A DNA stretch of 64,000 bases from positions 382,001-446,000 of the forward strand of contig NZ_JPOL01000002.1 of NCBI RefSeq assembly GCF_000733945.1, written 5' to 3'. Origin of the DNA: Flavimarina sp. Hel_I_48. GTDB taxonomy: Bacteria; Bacteroidota; Bacteroidia; Flavobacteriales; Flavobacteriaceae. The first letter of the stretch is position 1, and every line of letters starts with the position of its first letter. The translations under genes were made by a program, and so were the position numbers. The notes under the pieces are model-generated. The model was not told where the DNA came from, made no database searches, and worked only from the letters and a program-made list of their open reading frames with translations. Below, piece after piece: positions 1 to 9,450 of this stretch.

Positions 1-1
1 A

Positions 2-667
2 AATTATAAAACCCAAACCACGAATGAGATTCTAAAAAATAAAATCCTTAGTGGTGAACTTCAGCTCAAAAAGCAGGAATTGACCTATTTAAAAATGCAG
101 GTGCACCCGCATTTTCTTTTCAATACGCTCAATACACTTTATGGATTTGCGCTTAAAAAAAGTGATGAAACCCCAGAGCTGATCTTGAAACTTTCCAGCC
201 TGCTGGATTATATTCTATATCAAACCCCAAAAGCAAAGGTTCCACTAAATCAAGAAATAGAGCACATTCAGGATTATATCGCGCTTGAACAAATGCGTTT
301 TAAGAATAACCTGCAAATTGATTTTAAATGCGATCCCATTGCCGAAGAGCTTGAAATTGCACCTATGATCCTGCTTCCATTTATTGAAAATAGTTTTAAG
401 CACGGCAAACGGAGCGATGGTTCCATAAATGTTGCAATTCACCTTAAAATCAGTCAAAAAAAGTTCTTTTTTTGGATAAAAAACTCAAAAATAACCCCAT
501 TAAATGATCAAAAAGAACCATTTTCTGAACCACGAAAAAGTGGAATTGGTCTTGAAAATATAAAAAAGAGGTTGGCTATTGTGTACAAGAATGCGCACCA
601 ACTTGATATCAGGAACGAACCAGATTTTTATGAAGTGTCCTTAACCCTAAATCTTGCAAATGTCTAA
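2..667 (+). CDS. LytS-type sensor histidine kinase, 5' end outside window
   Basis: C-terminal part of a membrane sensor kinase of the His_kinase (PF06580)/LytS family; it autophosphorylates and passes phosphate to the response regulator encoded next. The reading frame is open from base 2, so the sensor and membrane part lies left of the window. Visible: the phosphoacceptor block HPHFLFNTLN about 35 residues in, the ATP-binding N box (ILLPFIENSFKHG) and the G box (GIGLENIKKRL). The gene overlaps the regulator by 8 nt (ATGTCTAA), so the two are translationally coupled. Signal sensed is unknown. Family call is secure. Confidence 0.93.
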   Translation, partial: NYKTQTTNEILKNKILSGELQLKKQELTYLKMQVHPHFLFNTLNTLYGFALKKSDETPELILKLSSLLDYILYQTPKAKVPLNQEIEHIQDYIALEQMRFKNNLQIDFKCDPIAEELEIAPMILLPFIENSFKHGKRSDGSINVAIHLKISQKKFFFWIKNSKITPLNDQKEPFSEPRKSGIGLENIKKRLAIVYKNAHQLDIRNEPDFYEVSLTLNLANV

Positions 668-1370
668 GATAAACTGCCTGGCCATTGATGATGAGCCCAT
701 CGCGCTTGAGATTATTTCCGGTCATCTTTCTAAAATTGACAGGCTGCATCTTGTGGCGACCTGTACAAACGCCACGGAAGCTTTTAATCATCTCAGTACT
801 CAGCAAATTGATCTTATATTCCTTGACATCAACATGCCGGGAGTGACGGGTATAGCATTTGCCAAAGCCATAAACCCACAGACAAAAATTGTATTTACAA
901 CGGCCTACCGCGAGTATGCCATTGATGGATTTGATTTACAGGCCGTGGATTATTTACTCAAGCCCATCTCGTTTCCGCGCTTGTTGAAAGCGGTAGAAAT
1001 CTATTTAAAACTGCATCAAAATACCATTCCCACTTCTGAAAAAGCACTACACGAAGCTGAATTTATTTTTGTGAAAATGGATAGGCAAATGGTCAAAATC
1101 AGTTTTGATTCTATTTTATATGTGGAAAGCCTAAGCGATTATATTCAAATATATACGCTGGAAAAAACCTATGTGGTAAGGGAAAAAATTAGCAGTATCG
1201 AAAAAAAATTGCCCAAAGGAAAGTTTTTAAGGATTCACCGCTCCTTTATTATCGCCCTTGCAAAGATTGAATCCTACACGCACGAACAACTCGTGATCAA
1301 CGCCAATTCGATCCCCATAAGCCGAAGCTACCGGGATATGGTGCTTCAAAAATTAGGTGAATTTCACTAA
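660..1370 (+). CDS. LytTR response regulator
   Basis: Response regulator of the LytR/AlgR class. Receiver domain occupies residues 1-120: acidic pair D10/D11, phosphoacceptor D56 in FLDINMPG, T80/T81 and K101 (LLKPI). A LytTR DNA-binding domain follows (about residues 135-236, containing FVKMDRQMVKI and VESLSDYIQIY). I start at ATG 660, which overlaps the kinase stop; a TTG at 654 would add only two residues. Partner of the upstream kinase; target genes cannot be read from the window. Confidence 0.95.
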   Translation: MSKINCLAIDDEPIALEIISGHLSKIDRLHLVATCTNATEAFNHLSTQQIDLIFLDINMPGVTGIAFAKAINPQTKIVFTTAYREYAIDGFDLQAVDYLLKPISFPRLLKAVEIYLKLHQNTIPTSEKALHEAEFIFVKMDRQMVKISFDSILYVESLSDYIQIYTLEKTYVVREKISSIEKKLPKGKFLRIHRSFIIALAKIESYTHEQLVINANSIPISRSYRDMVLQKLGEFH

Positions 1371-1583
1371 AAATAGCATGTTTTACGCACTTTTTAGCTC
1401 ATTTTAGATCAAAAATGGATCAATTACCCGAACGAGTAGGAATAAACTGTTTCTTGGGAGCGGCACTTTATTTCAGATAAGTATATCACAGGATTCTTCT
1501 AAAAATAGAATGTATTTTTAAGTGTTCTTTAGTAGTATACAATCCATTTTAATTTAATTTCAGTAGTTCTAAAAACAAACTGG
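1371..1583. other. Intergenic region before SLC13 permease
   Basis: About 210 bp without a supportable gene. It must hold the end of the kinase/regulator operon and the promoter of the permease. I see A+T-rich stretches but no hairpin with a T run and no clear TAnnTTTG box. Confidence 0.4.
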
Positions 1584-3455
1584 ATGAGTATTGAAATTAT
1601 CGAGGTTTTTGCCATACTGGCTATTACTATAATTCTCTTTGTGACCGAATTTTTCCCGGTAGATAAGATCGCATTTTTCCTGATTGTTTCCCTTACGCTC
1701 TTTAAGCTCGTAGAACCCGAAGAAGCCATTACTGGGTTCGCAAATCCCGCCACCATAACCGTGCTCTGTTTGATGATTCTTGCCATAGGCCTTGAAGAAA
1801 ATGGCGTAATTGCCTGGCTTTCCAGAGGGTTGCGTAAAATGAGCGTATTGCCCCTTTTGATAATTACCCCGGCGTTTATGGTGATTACGGCCAGTATTTC
1901 CGCATTTATCAGCACCACTGCTGTTGTTATAATCTTTATAAAAATCGTATTCCAACTCGCGGAGCGCTATGATATACAAACTTCGCGTCTGCTTATGCCC
2001 ATCTCCTTTGCCGGGATTCTGGGCGGGAGCTGTACCCTTATGGGAACTTCGACCAACCTTATCGTTAACGCGGTAGCCCAGGATCTGGGTGTTGAAAAGC
2101 TCGGTTTCTTTGAGTTCGCACCTTTTGGGCTGGCTTTTCTCTTGATTGGCATTGTTTATATTACCATTGCCGCCCGGTTTCTTCCCAAAGAAAATCCAGA
2201 TCAATTGGAAAAAGCCTACAAACTTGATGAATTAGTGACCACTGTAGAAATAGGGGAAGAATCGGCGCTCGTGGGACAGCGCATAGAAAAGACATTTCTT
2301 TATGACAATCCAGATGTTTCCCTGATAAAACTAATGCGCGATGACGACGTTATCAATGCACCAGGGCGTTATATTACCCTAAAACCGGGTGATAAACTTG
2401 TGGTAATGTGTGATTTTGAAAACCTACTGCGCCTTTCTAAAGAAGAAGATTTTATAATTAATGAAACCCGAAACAGCGACGATAAGAAGAAGGCTATAAA
2501 AGACAAACAAGAAGTTGTTGCTGATGTAAATAAGAAAAGTGAAAAATCCAAAAAAGAAGAAAAAAAGGTAATCGATCAAAAAACGATCTACGCAGAACTT
2601 CTTATGCTTCCCGGCTCTTCCCTACTGGGCAAAACCTTGAAAGACCTGCGTGAATATTCCCTAAAAGGTGCGATCCCGCTGGGCATTAAAAAACGCAGAA
2701 ACATTCGCAATACCAAAGAGCGACTGATAAGAAAAGATATAGATCAGATCCGGTTGAAACCTGGTGATCGTGTCCTTGTGGAAACCTCTATGCGACGGGT
2801 TGCCTCGCTAGAGGCTATTGAGAATGTGGCGATCCTGCAGGAGCATGACTTTACGCCTACCGCTTCCCAGGTAAAAAAGTACGGATCGCTGGGTATTTTG
2901 ATACTGGTCATTGCACTGGCGTCTACCGGTGTGCTTTCCATATTATCAGCATCACTTTCTGGTGTTGCGCTTATGCTTGCGACCAATTGCCTGGCACTGG
3001 ATAAGGTGTATAAAAAAGTGGACTGGCAAATCATTTTTCTTCTTGCGGGTATGATTCCGCTAGGTCTTGCCATGAACAACAGCGGCGCAGATGTATGGAT
3101 CTCTGAAAATCTGCTTGCCCTTATGGAAGGGAAAGATGCCATTTTTACCCTGGGCGTTGTGTTCCTGGTCACCATGGTTATGAGCGGCACGGTTTCTAAT
3201 AATGCTACCGCGATCATTATGGCTCCTATTGCCATTTCCATTGCCAGCGGACTTGATGCTTCGCCAAAACCTTTTATCCTTGCCGTAATGTTTGCGGCAA
3301 ATTTCAGCTTTTTTACACCCGTAGGCTATCAAACGAATGCATTGATCTATGGAATGGGCGTCTACAAATTCAAACATTTTTTGATTATTGGCGGTATACT
3401 TTCACTGCTCCTGCTGGTTGCTGGCACACTTATGCTTTCCACAATGCTTACTTAA
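1584..3455 (+). CDS. SLC13/DASS-family permease with two TrkA-C domains
   Basis: Inner-membrane anion symporter-like protein of 623 residues. The N-terminal third is hydrophobic (about six segments, residues 5-200, with the family-type stretch GILGGSCTLMGTSTNLIVN), followed by two cytoplasmic TrkA-C/RCK_C modules at roughly 215-295 and 338-420 (both contain the LKPGDKLVV or LKPGDRVLV pattern) separated by a Lys/Glu-rich linker (about 305-340), then a second membrane block (430-620) with SGTVSNNATAIIMAPIA. This is the usual arrangement of the large SLC13 relatives annotated as sulfate or dicarboxylate transporters; substrate cannot be assigned. Single gene, convergent with lpdA and sharing a terminator region with it. 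Confidence 0.9.
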   Translation: MSIEIIEVFAILAITIILFVTEFFPVDKIAFFLIVSLTLFKLVEPEEAITGFANPATITVLCLMILAIGLEENGVIAWLSRGLRKMSVLPLLIITPAFMVITASISAFISTTAVVIIFIKIVFQLAERYDIQTSRLLMPISFAGILGGSCTLMGTSTNLIVNAVAQDLGVEKLGFFEFAPFGLAFLLIGIVYITIAARFLPKENPDQLEKAYKLDELVTTVEIGEESALVGQRIEKTFLYDNPDVSLIKLMRDDDVINAPGRYITLKPGDKLVVMCDFENLLRLSKEEDFIINETRNSDDKKKAIKDKQEVVADVNKKSEKSKKEEKKVIDQKTIYAELLMLPGSSLLGKTLKDLREYSLKGAIPLGIKKRRNIRNTKERLIRKDIDQIRLKPGDRVLVETSMRRVASLEAIENVAILQEHDFTPTASQVKKYGSLGILILVIALASTGVLSILSASLSGVALMLATNCLALDKVYKKVDWQIIFLLAGMIPLGLAMNNSGADVWISENLLALMEGKDAIFTLGVVFLVTMVMSGTVSNNATAIIMAPIAISIASGLDASPKPFILAVMFAANFSFFTPVGYQTNALIYGMGVYKFKHFLIIGGILSLLLLVAGTLMLSTMLT

Positions 3456-3652
3456 ACCAAAAAGCTCATAGATAGAATGACTAGATCTTGTTCAAATTGG
3501 TTTGACCTCAATGAGCCTCACACCTATTCATTTTAATAGCGGCTGGGAACTTATTTTTTGAGGTATTTTTCTTCGGAAACAAGTACATAAACCAGTAAAC
3601 ATTTGGCGGCGTTATTATTCTATCCAGGTTCAGCGCTGTTGATTCTGCTACA

Positions 3653-3687
3653 TAAAAAAACCTTCTCCTATTTTAGGAGAAGGTTTT
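3653..3687 (-). terminator. Rho-independent terminator of lpdA (possibly bidirectional)
   Basis: Perfect 14-bp inverted repeat, AAAACCTTCTCCTA at 3657-3670 and its complement at 3674-3687, loop of 3 nt. On the minus strand it is followed by a run of seven T (A run at 3654-3660), which places a good terminator about 60 bp after the lpdA stop; on the plus strand only TTTT follows, so it may also serve the permease weakly. Confidence 0.85.
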
Positions 3688-3745
3688 ATGGATTCAATAC
3701 TGTCTGATTTTTTCAATCAATCAGGACAATGTTTTAAACTTTTTT

Positions 3746-5152
3746 TTAGATATGCAATGCTCTATCTGCGGTAGCCGCCAGCGCCGCTTCCTTCACGGCC
3801 TCGGCGTACGTAGGATGGGAATGTGACATGCGTGCAATATCTTCTGCACTTGCACGGAACTCCATTGCGGTAACCGCTTCCGCGATAAGATCTGCAACAC
3901 GGGCACCTACCATGTGCACGCCCAGTACTTCGTCGGTTTTTTTATCTGCCAGGATTTTTACAAATCCGTCAGTATCACCACTTGCTCGGGAACGCCCCAG
4001 GGCACGCATGGGAAACTGTCCGCTTTTAAATTCTATCCCTTCTTCCTTCAATGCTTCTTCTGTTTTCCCTACTGAAGCGACTTCCGGCCAGGTATAGACA
4101 ACTCCCGGGATCAAATTATAATCAATATGTGGTTTTTGACCTGCGATGATTTCGGCTACAAAAACACCTTCTTCTTCTGCCTTATGGGCCAGCATGGCAC
4201 CTTTTACCACATCACCAATTGCATAAATATTTTTGACTTCGGTTTGCAACTGCCTGTTTACCTCAACACGGCCACGATCATCGGTCTTAATGCCTACCGC
4301 TTCTAAATTGACGCCCTCGGTAAATGCTTTTCTTCCTACGGAAACCAGCACATAATCACCCTTAAATTCAACTTCCTTATCCTTTTTATCAGTCGCCCTG
4401 ACCGTTACTTCATCCCCATTGCGCTCAACCACTGTAACTTTATGGGATACATTGAATTTAACACCCTGCTTTTTCATCACCTTCATGAGTTCTTTGCTCT
4501 GGGCAGCATCCATGGTTGGGATAATACGGTCTAGATATTCAATTACGGTAACCTCAGAACCCAAACGTTTGTAAACCTGGCCAAGTTCCAGCCCTATGAC
4601 ACCGCCGCCTATAACGATCATATGTTTTGGGATCTCTTTAAGCTTTAAGCTTTCTGTAGAAGTTATGATGCGTTCTTTATCGATCGCTATAAATGGAAGG
4701 CTTGCCGGTTTGCTTCCGGTAGCGATGATAATATTTTTTGCCTCTATTACCTGACCTTCCCCTTCCGCGGAAGCAATATGAACGTGCGTCTTATCCTTAA
4801 AACTGCCCACACCCTGATACGTATCAATCTCATTTTTGTTCATCAGGAACTCAATTCCTTTTGTGGTCTGCTCCACGACGCTGGCTTTACGCTCCATCAT
4901 CTTTTGCAGATTGACCTTCACCTCACCAGGAATCTCGATACCGTGCTCTTCAAAATGTTTTACCGCGTCCTCAAAGTGATGCGAAGAATCCAGCAACGCC
5001 TTAGAAGGGATACAACCCACATTGAGGCAGGTGCCGCCCATTGTTGAATATTTTTCTATTATAGCGGTTTTTAAACCTAACTGGGCGCAGCGTATGGCGG
5101 CCACATAACCGCCAGGACCTGAACCAATGACAGCAACGTCGTATGAACTCAT
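3746..5152 (-). CDS. lpdA: Dihydrolipoyl dehydrogenase (E3)
   Basis: FAD- and NAD-dependent E3 subunit that reoxidises lipoamide in the pyruvate/2-oxoglutarate dehydrogenase complexes. 468 residues, normal length. Visible: FAD-binding GSGPGG (residues 10-15), redox disulfide C42-LNVG-C47 followed by IPSKALL, NAD-binding GGGVIGLE, second FAD motif YAIGDV, and the C-terminal His-Glu pair in SHPTYAE (H446, E451). Monocistronic here; no E1/E2 genes nearby. A TTG-N20-TACCTTTA promoter-like element lies upstream. Confidence 0.97.
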   Translation of the reverse strand: MSSYDVAVIGSGPGGYVAAIRCAQLGLKTAIIEKYSTMGGTCLNVGCIPSKALLDSSHHFEDAVKHFEEHGIEIPGEVKVNLQKMMERKASVVEQTTKGIEFLMNKNEIDTYQGVGSFKDKTHVHIASAEGEGQVIEAKNIIIATGSKPASLPFIAIDKERIITSTESLKLKEIPKHMIVIGGGVIGLELGQVYKRLGSEVTVIEYLDRIIPTMDAAQSKELMKVMKKQGVKFNVSHKVTVVERNGDEVTVRATDKKDKEVEFKGDYVLVSVGRKAFTEGVNLEAVGIKTDDRGRVEVNRQLQTEVKNIYAIGDVVKGAMLAHKAEEEGVFVAEIIAGQKPHIDYNLIPGVVYTWPEVASVGKTEEALKEEGIEFKSGQFPMRALGRSRASGDTDGFVKILADKKTDEVLGVHMVGARVADLIAEAVTAMEFRASAEDIARMSHSHPTYAEAVKEAALAATADRALHI

Positions 5153-5181
5153 AGTTTTTAGCTTTCTTGTTTTTAAAGCTC

Positions 5182-5212
5182 TAAAGGTACGATACTCCTA
5201 TAGGGTGTGCAA
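5182..5212 (-). promoter_or_regulatory. Putative Bacteroidota promoter of lpdA
   Basis: On the minus strand TTG (5210-5212), a 20-nt spacer, then TACCTTTA (5182-5189), one mismatch from the flavobacterial TTG-N17..23-TAnnTTTG consensus. It lies 30-60 bp upstream of the lpdA ATG. Motif match only. Confidence 0.4.
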
Positions 5213-5319
5213 TTTTGCCTATTGCAAATAATTTAGTGTGGTTAACTTACTTTGTCAAACGAAATGCGTCGAAGTATTTTTTTCAAACCAAATAATAGCA
5301 CCCTAGCATAGGGCTTGAT

Positions 5320-7320
5320 CTAGAAATTCATGCTCTCCACTGTAAGGGAAATTGAATTCCCAATGAAAGTCGTACCATGACCATTAGTAGCATAACCTAA
5401 ATATAATCGCTCACCGGCAACCATGTTGAGTAGTAATACTTTTGAAGCATTTATATAAGTATTACTATCTGAATTCCCAACATAACTACGGCTTTTATTC
5501 ACAATATTTGGGCCTGCTGATGCGGTTCCCTTCGCCACGAATAATAAAAAATTTCTGTCTGATTCATCTGAACTCCAAATAGATAAAGCATAAGAAATCT
5601 TATACACCCCAGTCTTTTTTACCTCAATATAGCTATCACCAGCAGTAACATTTTTAAGAGTAGCTGGATCGTTTGTCAATCCTGTTATTAAATAATTTCC
5701 ACCCAGGATGGGACTGAAATTATTTGTCCCATAAATTTCACCGTATGATTTACCTGAATCGATAGCCGCCCATGTTGCATTACCAGCTGCATCAGAGGTA
5801 AGTACCTTGCTATCTCCCTGGTTACCATCTACAATACGCAAACTACCGTCAACATGCAATTTTGCGGTAGGTGCATTAGTTCCTATACCCACATTTACGT
5901 TATTCCCCAGAATTAGCGTATTTGCCTGTGAAGCAGTAGTACCATTTCCTATAGCAGCTGAATTTTGTCCTGTTGCCTGAGCACCGTTACCTATAGCCAG
6001 AGAATTGATTGCAGAAGCGTTCGTGGATTTTCCTATTGCAATACTACCAGCTTCCCTTGATCTGCTTGAGGCTCCAAGTGCTACTGCATCTGAACCTGTA
6101 CTTTCGGAATTATTCCCTATAGCTATGGCATTAATTTTGTTAGTGTACGTATCATGACCCAAAGCCATTGAGTTTTCTCCCTGAGCATCTGAAACTGCCC
6201 CTAAAGCCACGGCATTTCTTTCTAAGGTCAAACTTTTATAACCCAGTGCAGTAGAAGCATCGCCCTTAGCATTTGCCTGAGAGCCTATAGCCGTACCAAA
6301 ATCCCTATTGGTGTAAGAATCATCACCTATGGCCGTAGTAAAATTTGCAACAGCTTCTGCTGAATAACCTATAGCTATACCTTTTAAACCATTACTTATA
6401 GACCTGTTACCAACCACTACTGAGGCGATAGCTTCAGCTTTTGATTCACTTCCTATGGCAATAGCATCATTGTTACTTGCTACTGTGCGATAACCCAGTG
6501 CTGTAGAACGCAATCCTACCGCATGCGCATTACTACCATATGCAGAAGCCTCATCTGACCCAGCAATACTATTGAAACCTGTTGCAGTAGTCCTTGCTTT
6601 ATTAGCATCTGCATTTCTACCCAGAGCGGTGGCATCTTCTGCGGTTGCGGATGATTCAAAACCTGCCGCAAGCGTACGTGGAGCGCTTGCTAACGCATTT
6701 CTTCCGTAAGCTGCACTCTCTTCAGATTGTGCTTTGCTTTCAAAACCGGCCGCAACAGAACGATGTCCGGTAGCAGCAGCCTGTCGTCCCAAAGCTGTCG
6801 CTTCATCTCCACCCGCAGTTGATTCAAAACCTAGTGCCATAGATCGTGCACCATTACTGGAAGAACCTACACCTAAGTTAAAAGTATTGTTGGTTTTAAA
6901 ACCACCTACCGATATATTGTTTACCCGAAAGTTTAGGGCCTTGTCATTTGTAGTTCCAAGGAAAATCTGATCATCAATTACATTTCCACTAGTTGACCAG
7001 TTTCCTGTAGTCGCATTACTTTGCGTAGATGCTTTCATGGTATCCCATGCAGAACCATCCCAATAATAAAAACCTGTACCACCAGGTAGCGCTGCATTGG
7101 TATTGTAAATTAATAAGCCGGTAGCATTTGTGTATTTACCATCAATCGTAGAATTACTTATACTGCTCAAAGACACCCGTGGAATAAGAAGGCCTTTGTT
7201 TGTTGCAGAGATATCTAATATACTTGAAGGGTCTGGTGCTGAAGTTCCAATGCCCACTTGAGAATAAAGCGTGGGACAAGAAAACATAAGAGTAGTAAGC
7301 AAAAGTAATCGTAGTATCAT
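5320..7320 (-). CDS. Secreted protein with 22 YadA-head-like 14-residue repeats and a C-terminal beta-sandwich-like domain
   Basis: Exported protein of 666 residues if started at ATG 7320 (MILRLLLLTTLMF..., cleavable signal peptide ending near TLYSQ); an in-frame upstream start at 7368 would put 16 unhelpful residues before the signal peptide. After the signal comes VGIGTSAPDPSSILDISATN, a phrase common in flavobacterial surface proteins, then 22 consecutive repeats of exactly 14 residues (pattern SxAxG), like the left-handed beta-roll head of trimeric autotransporters. No YadA membrane anchor follows; instead a VGIGTNAPTAKLHVDG linker and a ~140-residue domain resembling C1q/TNF-type beta-sandwiches. 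Probably a surface or fibre-like adhesin; function unproven. No type IX sorting tail is evident. Confidence 0.8.
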   Translation of the reverse strand: MILRLLLLTTLMFSCPTLYSQVGIGTSAPDPSSILDISATNKGLLIPRVSLSSISNSTIDGKYTNATGLLIYNTNAALPGGTGFYYWDGSAWDTMKASTQSNATTGNWSTSGNVIDDQIFLGTTNDKALNFRVNNISVGGFKTNNTFNLGVGSSSNGARSMALGFESTAGGDEATALGRQAAATGHRSVAAGFESKAQSEESAAYGRNALASAPRTLAAGFESSATAEDATALGRNADANKARTTATGFNSIAGSDEASAYGSNAHAVGLRSTALGYRTVASNNDAIAIGSESKAEAIASVVVGNRSISNGLKGIAIGYSAEAVANFTTAIGDDSYTNRDFGTAIGSQANAKGDASTALGYKSLTLERNAVALGAVSDAQGENSMALGHDTYTNKINAIAIGNNSESTGSDAVALGASSRSREAGSIAIGKSTNASAINSLAIGNGAQATGQNSAAIGNGTTASQANTLILGNNVNVGIGTNAPTAKLHVDGSLRIVDGNQGDSKVLTSDAAGNATWAAIDSGKSYGEIYGTNNFSPILGGNYLITGLTNDPATLKNVTAGDSYIEVKKTGVYKISYALSIWSSDESDRNFLLFVAKGTASAGPNIVNKSRSYVGNSDSNTYINASKVLLLNMVAGERLYLGYATNGHGTTFIGNSISLTVESMNF
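5920..6843 (-). repeat. 22 tandem 14-codon repeats inside the secreted protein
   Basis: Encodes 22 units of exactly 14 residues (for example SMALGFESTAGGDE, ATALGRQAAATGHR). In the first seven units GFES-type and GR/NA-type repeats alternate, giving a 28-residue superperiod; later units are single-period (AIAIG, AVALG). Codons have drifted, so this is an old protein repeat, not a recent DNA expansion. Confidence 0.85.
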
Positions 7321-7368
7321 AATAATTATTAATTTAGGGTGGTGCAAATGAATGAAAAATAAATTCAT

Positions 7369-7720
7369 GTAACCCCTACATTTACAGGGTTTAACAGCGC
7401 CTCTAATGATATCCAGCCCTTCATCGATACATAATTGTATTTGAGCGGCATTTATGGTATGATACCCTAAGGCTAGACTAATACGTGAATGCAGATTTGA
7501 TTTACTTTAAGTTTTAAATATTATTTTGAGTAATTACTATGTTAGATACCACCCTCTGGTACAGTATTCTATTCTCCATAAAAGCTTCAATGCATAATCC
7601 CATTTTACCAGATTCTCAACTTTTAATATTGAAATTACAGAAATAGAACCCTTCAGATGTACTAATGGGCAAATGCCTTTCAAGAAGATTGTGTATTATT
7701 GTAAGGATTAAAAAATACCA
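7369..7720. other. Divergent intergenic region
   Basis: About 350 bp between the divergently transcribed repeat protein and nhaC. It should carry both promoters. TATTATTG at about 7692 is one mismatch from the TAnnTTTG box and would suit nhaC, but no matching TTG at the usual distance was found. No RNA gene or hairpin terminator seen. Confidence 0.35.
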
Positions 7721-9202
7721 ATGGACAACCAAGAACCAGACCCTAAAAATCCAAATATTATTGAACACAGAGCATTACCTATAGGCAAAGCAATGATCCC
7801 CATTGTGGCACTGGTGTGTATGCTTGCGTATAACGTCTTCGTTTTTGGTGATGAGGCTTTAAGTGGTTCAAATCAGTTTATTCTACTTCTTGGAGGAGCT
7901 GTAGCTGCGATCGTGGGATATTTTAATAATACGCCATACGATCTGATGATAGAGGAAGTTTCTGAAAACATTAAATCTACCGCCGGGGCGATTCTTATAC
8001 TACTTATGGTAGGTTCACTTGCGGGCACCTGGCTAATTAGCGGGATTATACCTACAATGATCTATTATGGACTCCAAATCCTCAACCCTACCATCTTTCT
8101 TTCCGCTTGCGTAGTCATCTGTGCAATCATATCTGTTGCCACTGGCAGCAGTTGGACCACCTCGGCAACCGTAGGCATTGCACTTATCGGTATCGCAAAT
8201 GCATTGGGCATACCCGTGGGCATGACTGCTGGCGCCATACTTTCTGGGGCTTATTTTGGAGATAAGCTTTCCCCCTTGAGCGATACCACGAACCTGGCAC
8301 CTGCCATGGCGGGAACAGATCTTTTTACGCACATACAATACATGCTTTTTACAACGGTGCCTACAATTGTGATCACGATAATTGTTTTTGTTATCATAGG
8401 GTTCAATCTGGATACGACCGGAACTGCGGACACTGGCAAAATTTTGGGATCTATTGAAGAAGCATTTACAATTACGCCCTGGTTGTTCCTGGTTCCCATA
8501 ATTGTAATAGCAATGATCATAAAAAAGACCTCACCTCTTATTGCATTGCTCGTAGGTACGCTGTTGGGAGGTATTGCAGCGCTACTTTTTCAGCCGGAAA
8601 TTGTCGCAACTTTAGGAGGCAGCGACACTCTTACCTTTGAGAGCGGTTATAAAGGAGTAATGAATGCCATTACTGTAAGCACTTCAATAGAAACTGACAA
8701 TGCGAGCTTAAACGATCTTTTCGCCTCTGGCGGAATGGCGGGTATGTTGGGTACCATTTGGTTAATCCTGTGTGCCATGGTCTTTGGCGGTATAATGGAT
8801 GCCATAGGTGCTCTGGCAGCAATCAGTAAATTTATGCTGAATCTTTTTGAAAGTACTTTTGGTCTGTTCGCAAGTACCGTATTTACCTGTATAGGCCTCA
8901 ATGTTACCGCAAGTGATCAATACCTCGCCATTGTAGTACCGGGTAAAATGTACGCGCAGGCATACAGGGACAAAGGGCTCGCCCCAGAAAATCTGAGCCG
9001 TACTCTTGAAGATTCTGGTACGGTTACTTCCGTTCTTGTGCCCTGGAACACTTGTGGTGCTTACCAGAGCGGAGTACTGGGCGTACATGTCGCAGATTAC
9101 TTTTTCTATGCGATATTCAATTGGTTAAGCCCTTTTATGACCTTGATTTTTGCTGCTTTCAGTATTAAAATCCGCCAATTGAGCACAAAAACGGACTCCT
9201 AG
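7721..9202 (+). CDS. nhaC: Na+/H+ antiporter, NhaC family
   Basis: Inner-membrane sodium/proton antiporter (PF03553) of 493 residues, about 11-12 hydrophobic segments. The diagnostic stretch YFGDKLSPLSDTTNLAP lies near residue 185 and a second conserved stretch GTVTSVLVPWNTCGAY near 435. Expected role is pH and sodium homeostasis, in keeping with a marine habitat. Single gene between intergenic regions. Assignment to family is firm; ion selectivity is inferred from the family. Confidence 0.93.
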   Translation: MDNQEPDPKNPNIIEHRALPIGKAMIPIVALVCMLAYNVFVFGDEALSGSNQFILLLGGAVAAIVGYFNNTPYDLMIEEVSENIKSTAGAILILLMVGSLAGTWLISGIIPTMIYYGLQILNPTIFLSACVVICAIISVATGSSWTTSATVGIALIGIANALGIPVGMTAGAILSGAYFGDKLSPLSDTTNLAPAMAGTDLFTHIQYMLFTTVPTIVITIIVFVIIGFNLDTTGTADTGKILGSIEEAFTITPWLFLVPIIVIAMIIKKTSPLIALLVGTLLGGIAALLFQPEIVATLGGSDTLTFESGYKGVMNAITVSTSIETDNASLNDLFASGGMAGMLGTIWLILCAMVFGGIMDAIGALAAISKFMLNLFESTFGLFASTVFTCIGLNVTASDQYLAIVVPGKMYAQAYRDKGLAPENLSRTLEDSGTVTSVLVPWNTCGAYQSGVLGVHVADYFFYAIFNWLSPFMTLIFAAFSIKIRQLSTKTDS

Positions 9203-9414
9203 AGACTTAAATTAGTACTTTTTCGAGCTATTTATTTTTTGAGCATTATCAGAATAGCAAAGTCTGCTATAAGAACTTGCACATATGGCAATCATGAATC
9301 TCTTTTTTTATCAAAATGAGCAATTGCAGCATCCCATTTTTAATCGATAATCATAACCAATACCTCTATAATTTTAGTTCATGCCTGTTTATCATTAAAA
9401 GTCCTTCTTATAAG

Positions 9415-9422
9415 TATTTTTG
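9415..9422 (+). promoter_or_regulatory. TAnnTTTG box of peroxiredoxin gene
   Basis: TATTTTTG, an exact match to the Bacteroidota -7 element, 28 bp before the peroxiredoxin ATG. No TTG at ideal spacing; motif match only. Confidence 0.4.
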
Positions 9423-9450
9423 TAGTGAACAAATCAAAAAAAACACATAT

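Noticed and set aside
1569..2204. Long minus-strand frame opposite the SLC13 permease
   Set aside because: Shadow of the permease; translation is low-complexity and lacks any domain.
9316..9450. N-terminal extension of the peroxiredoxin
   Set aside because: Encodes no peroxiredoxin sequence and overlaps the TATTTTTG promoter box.
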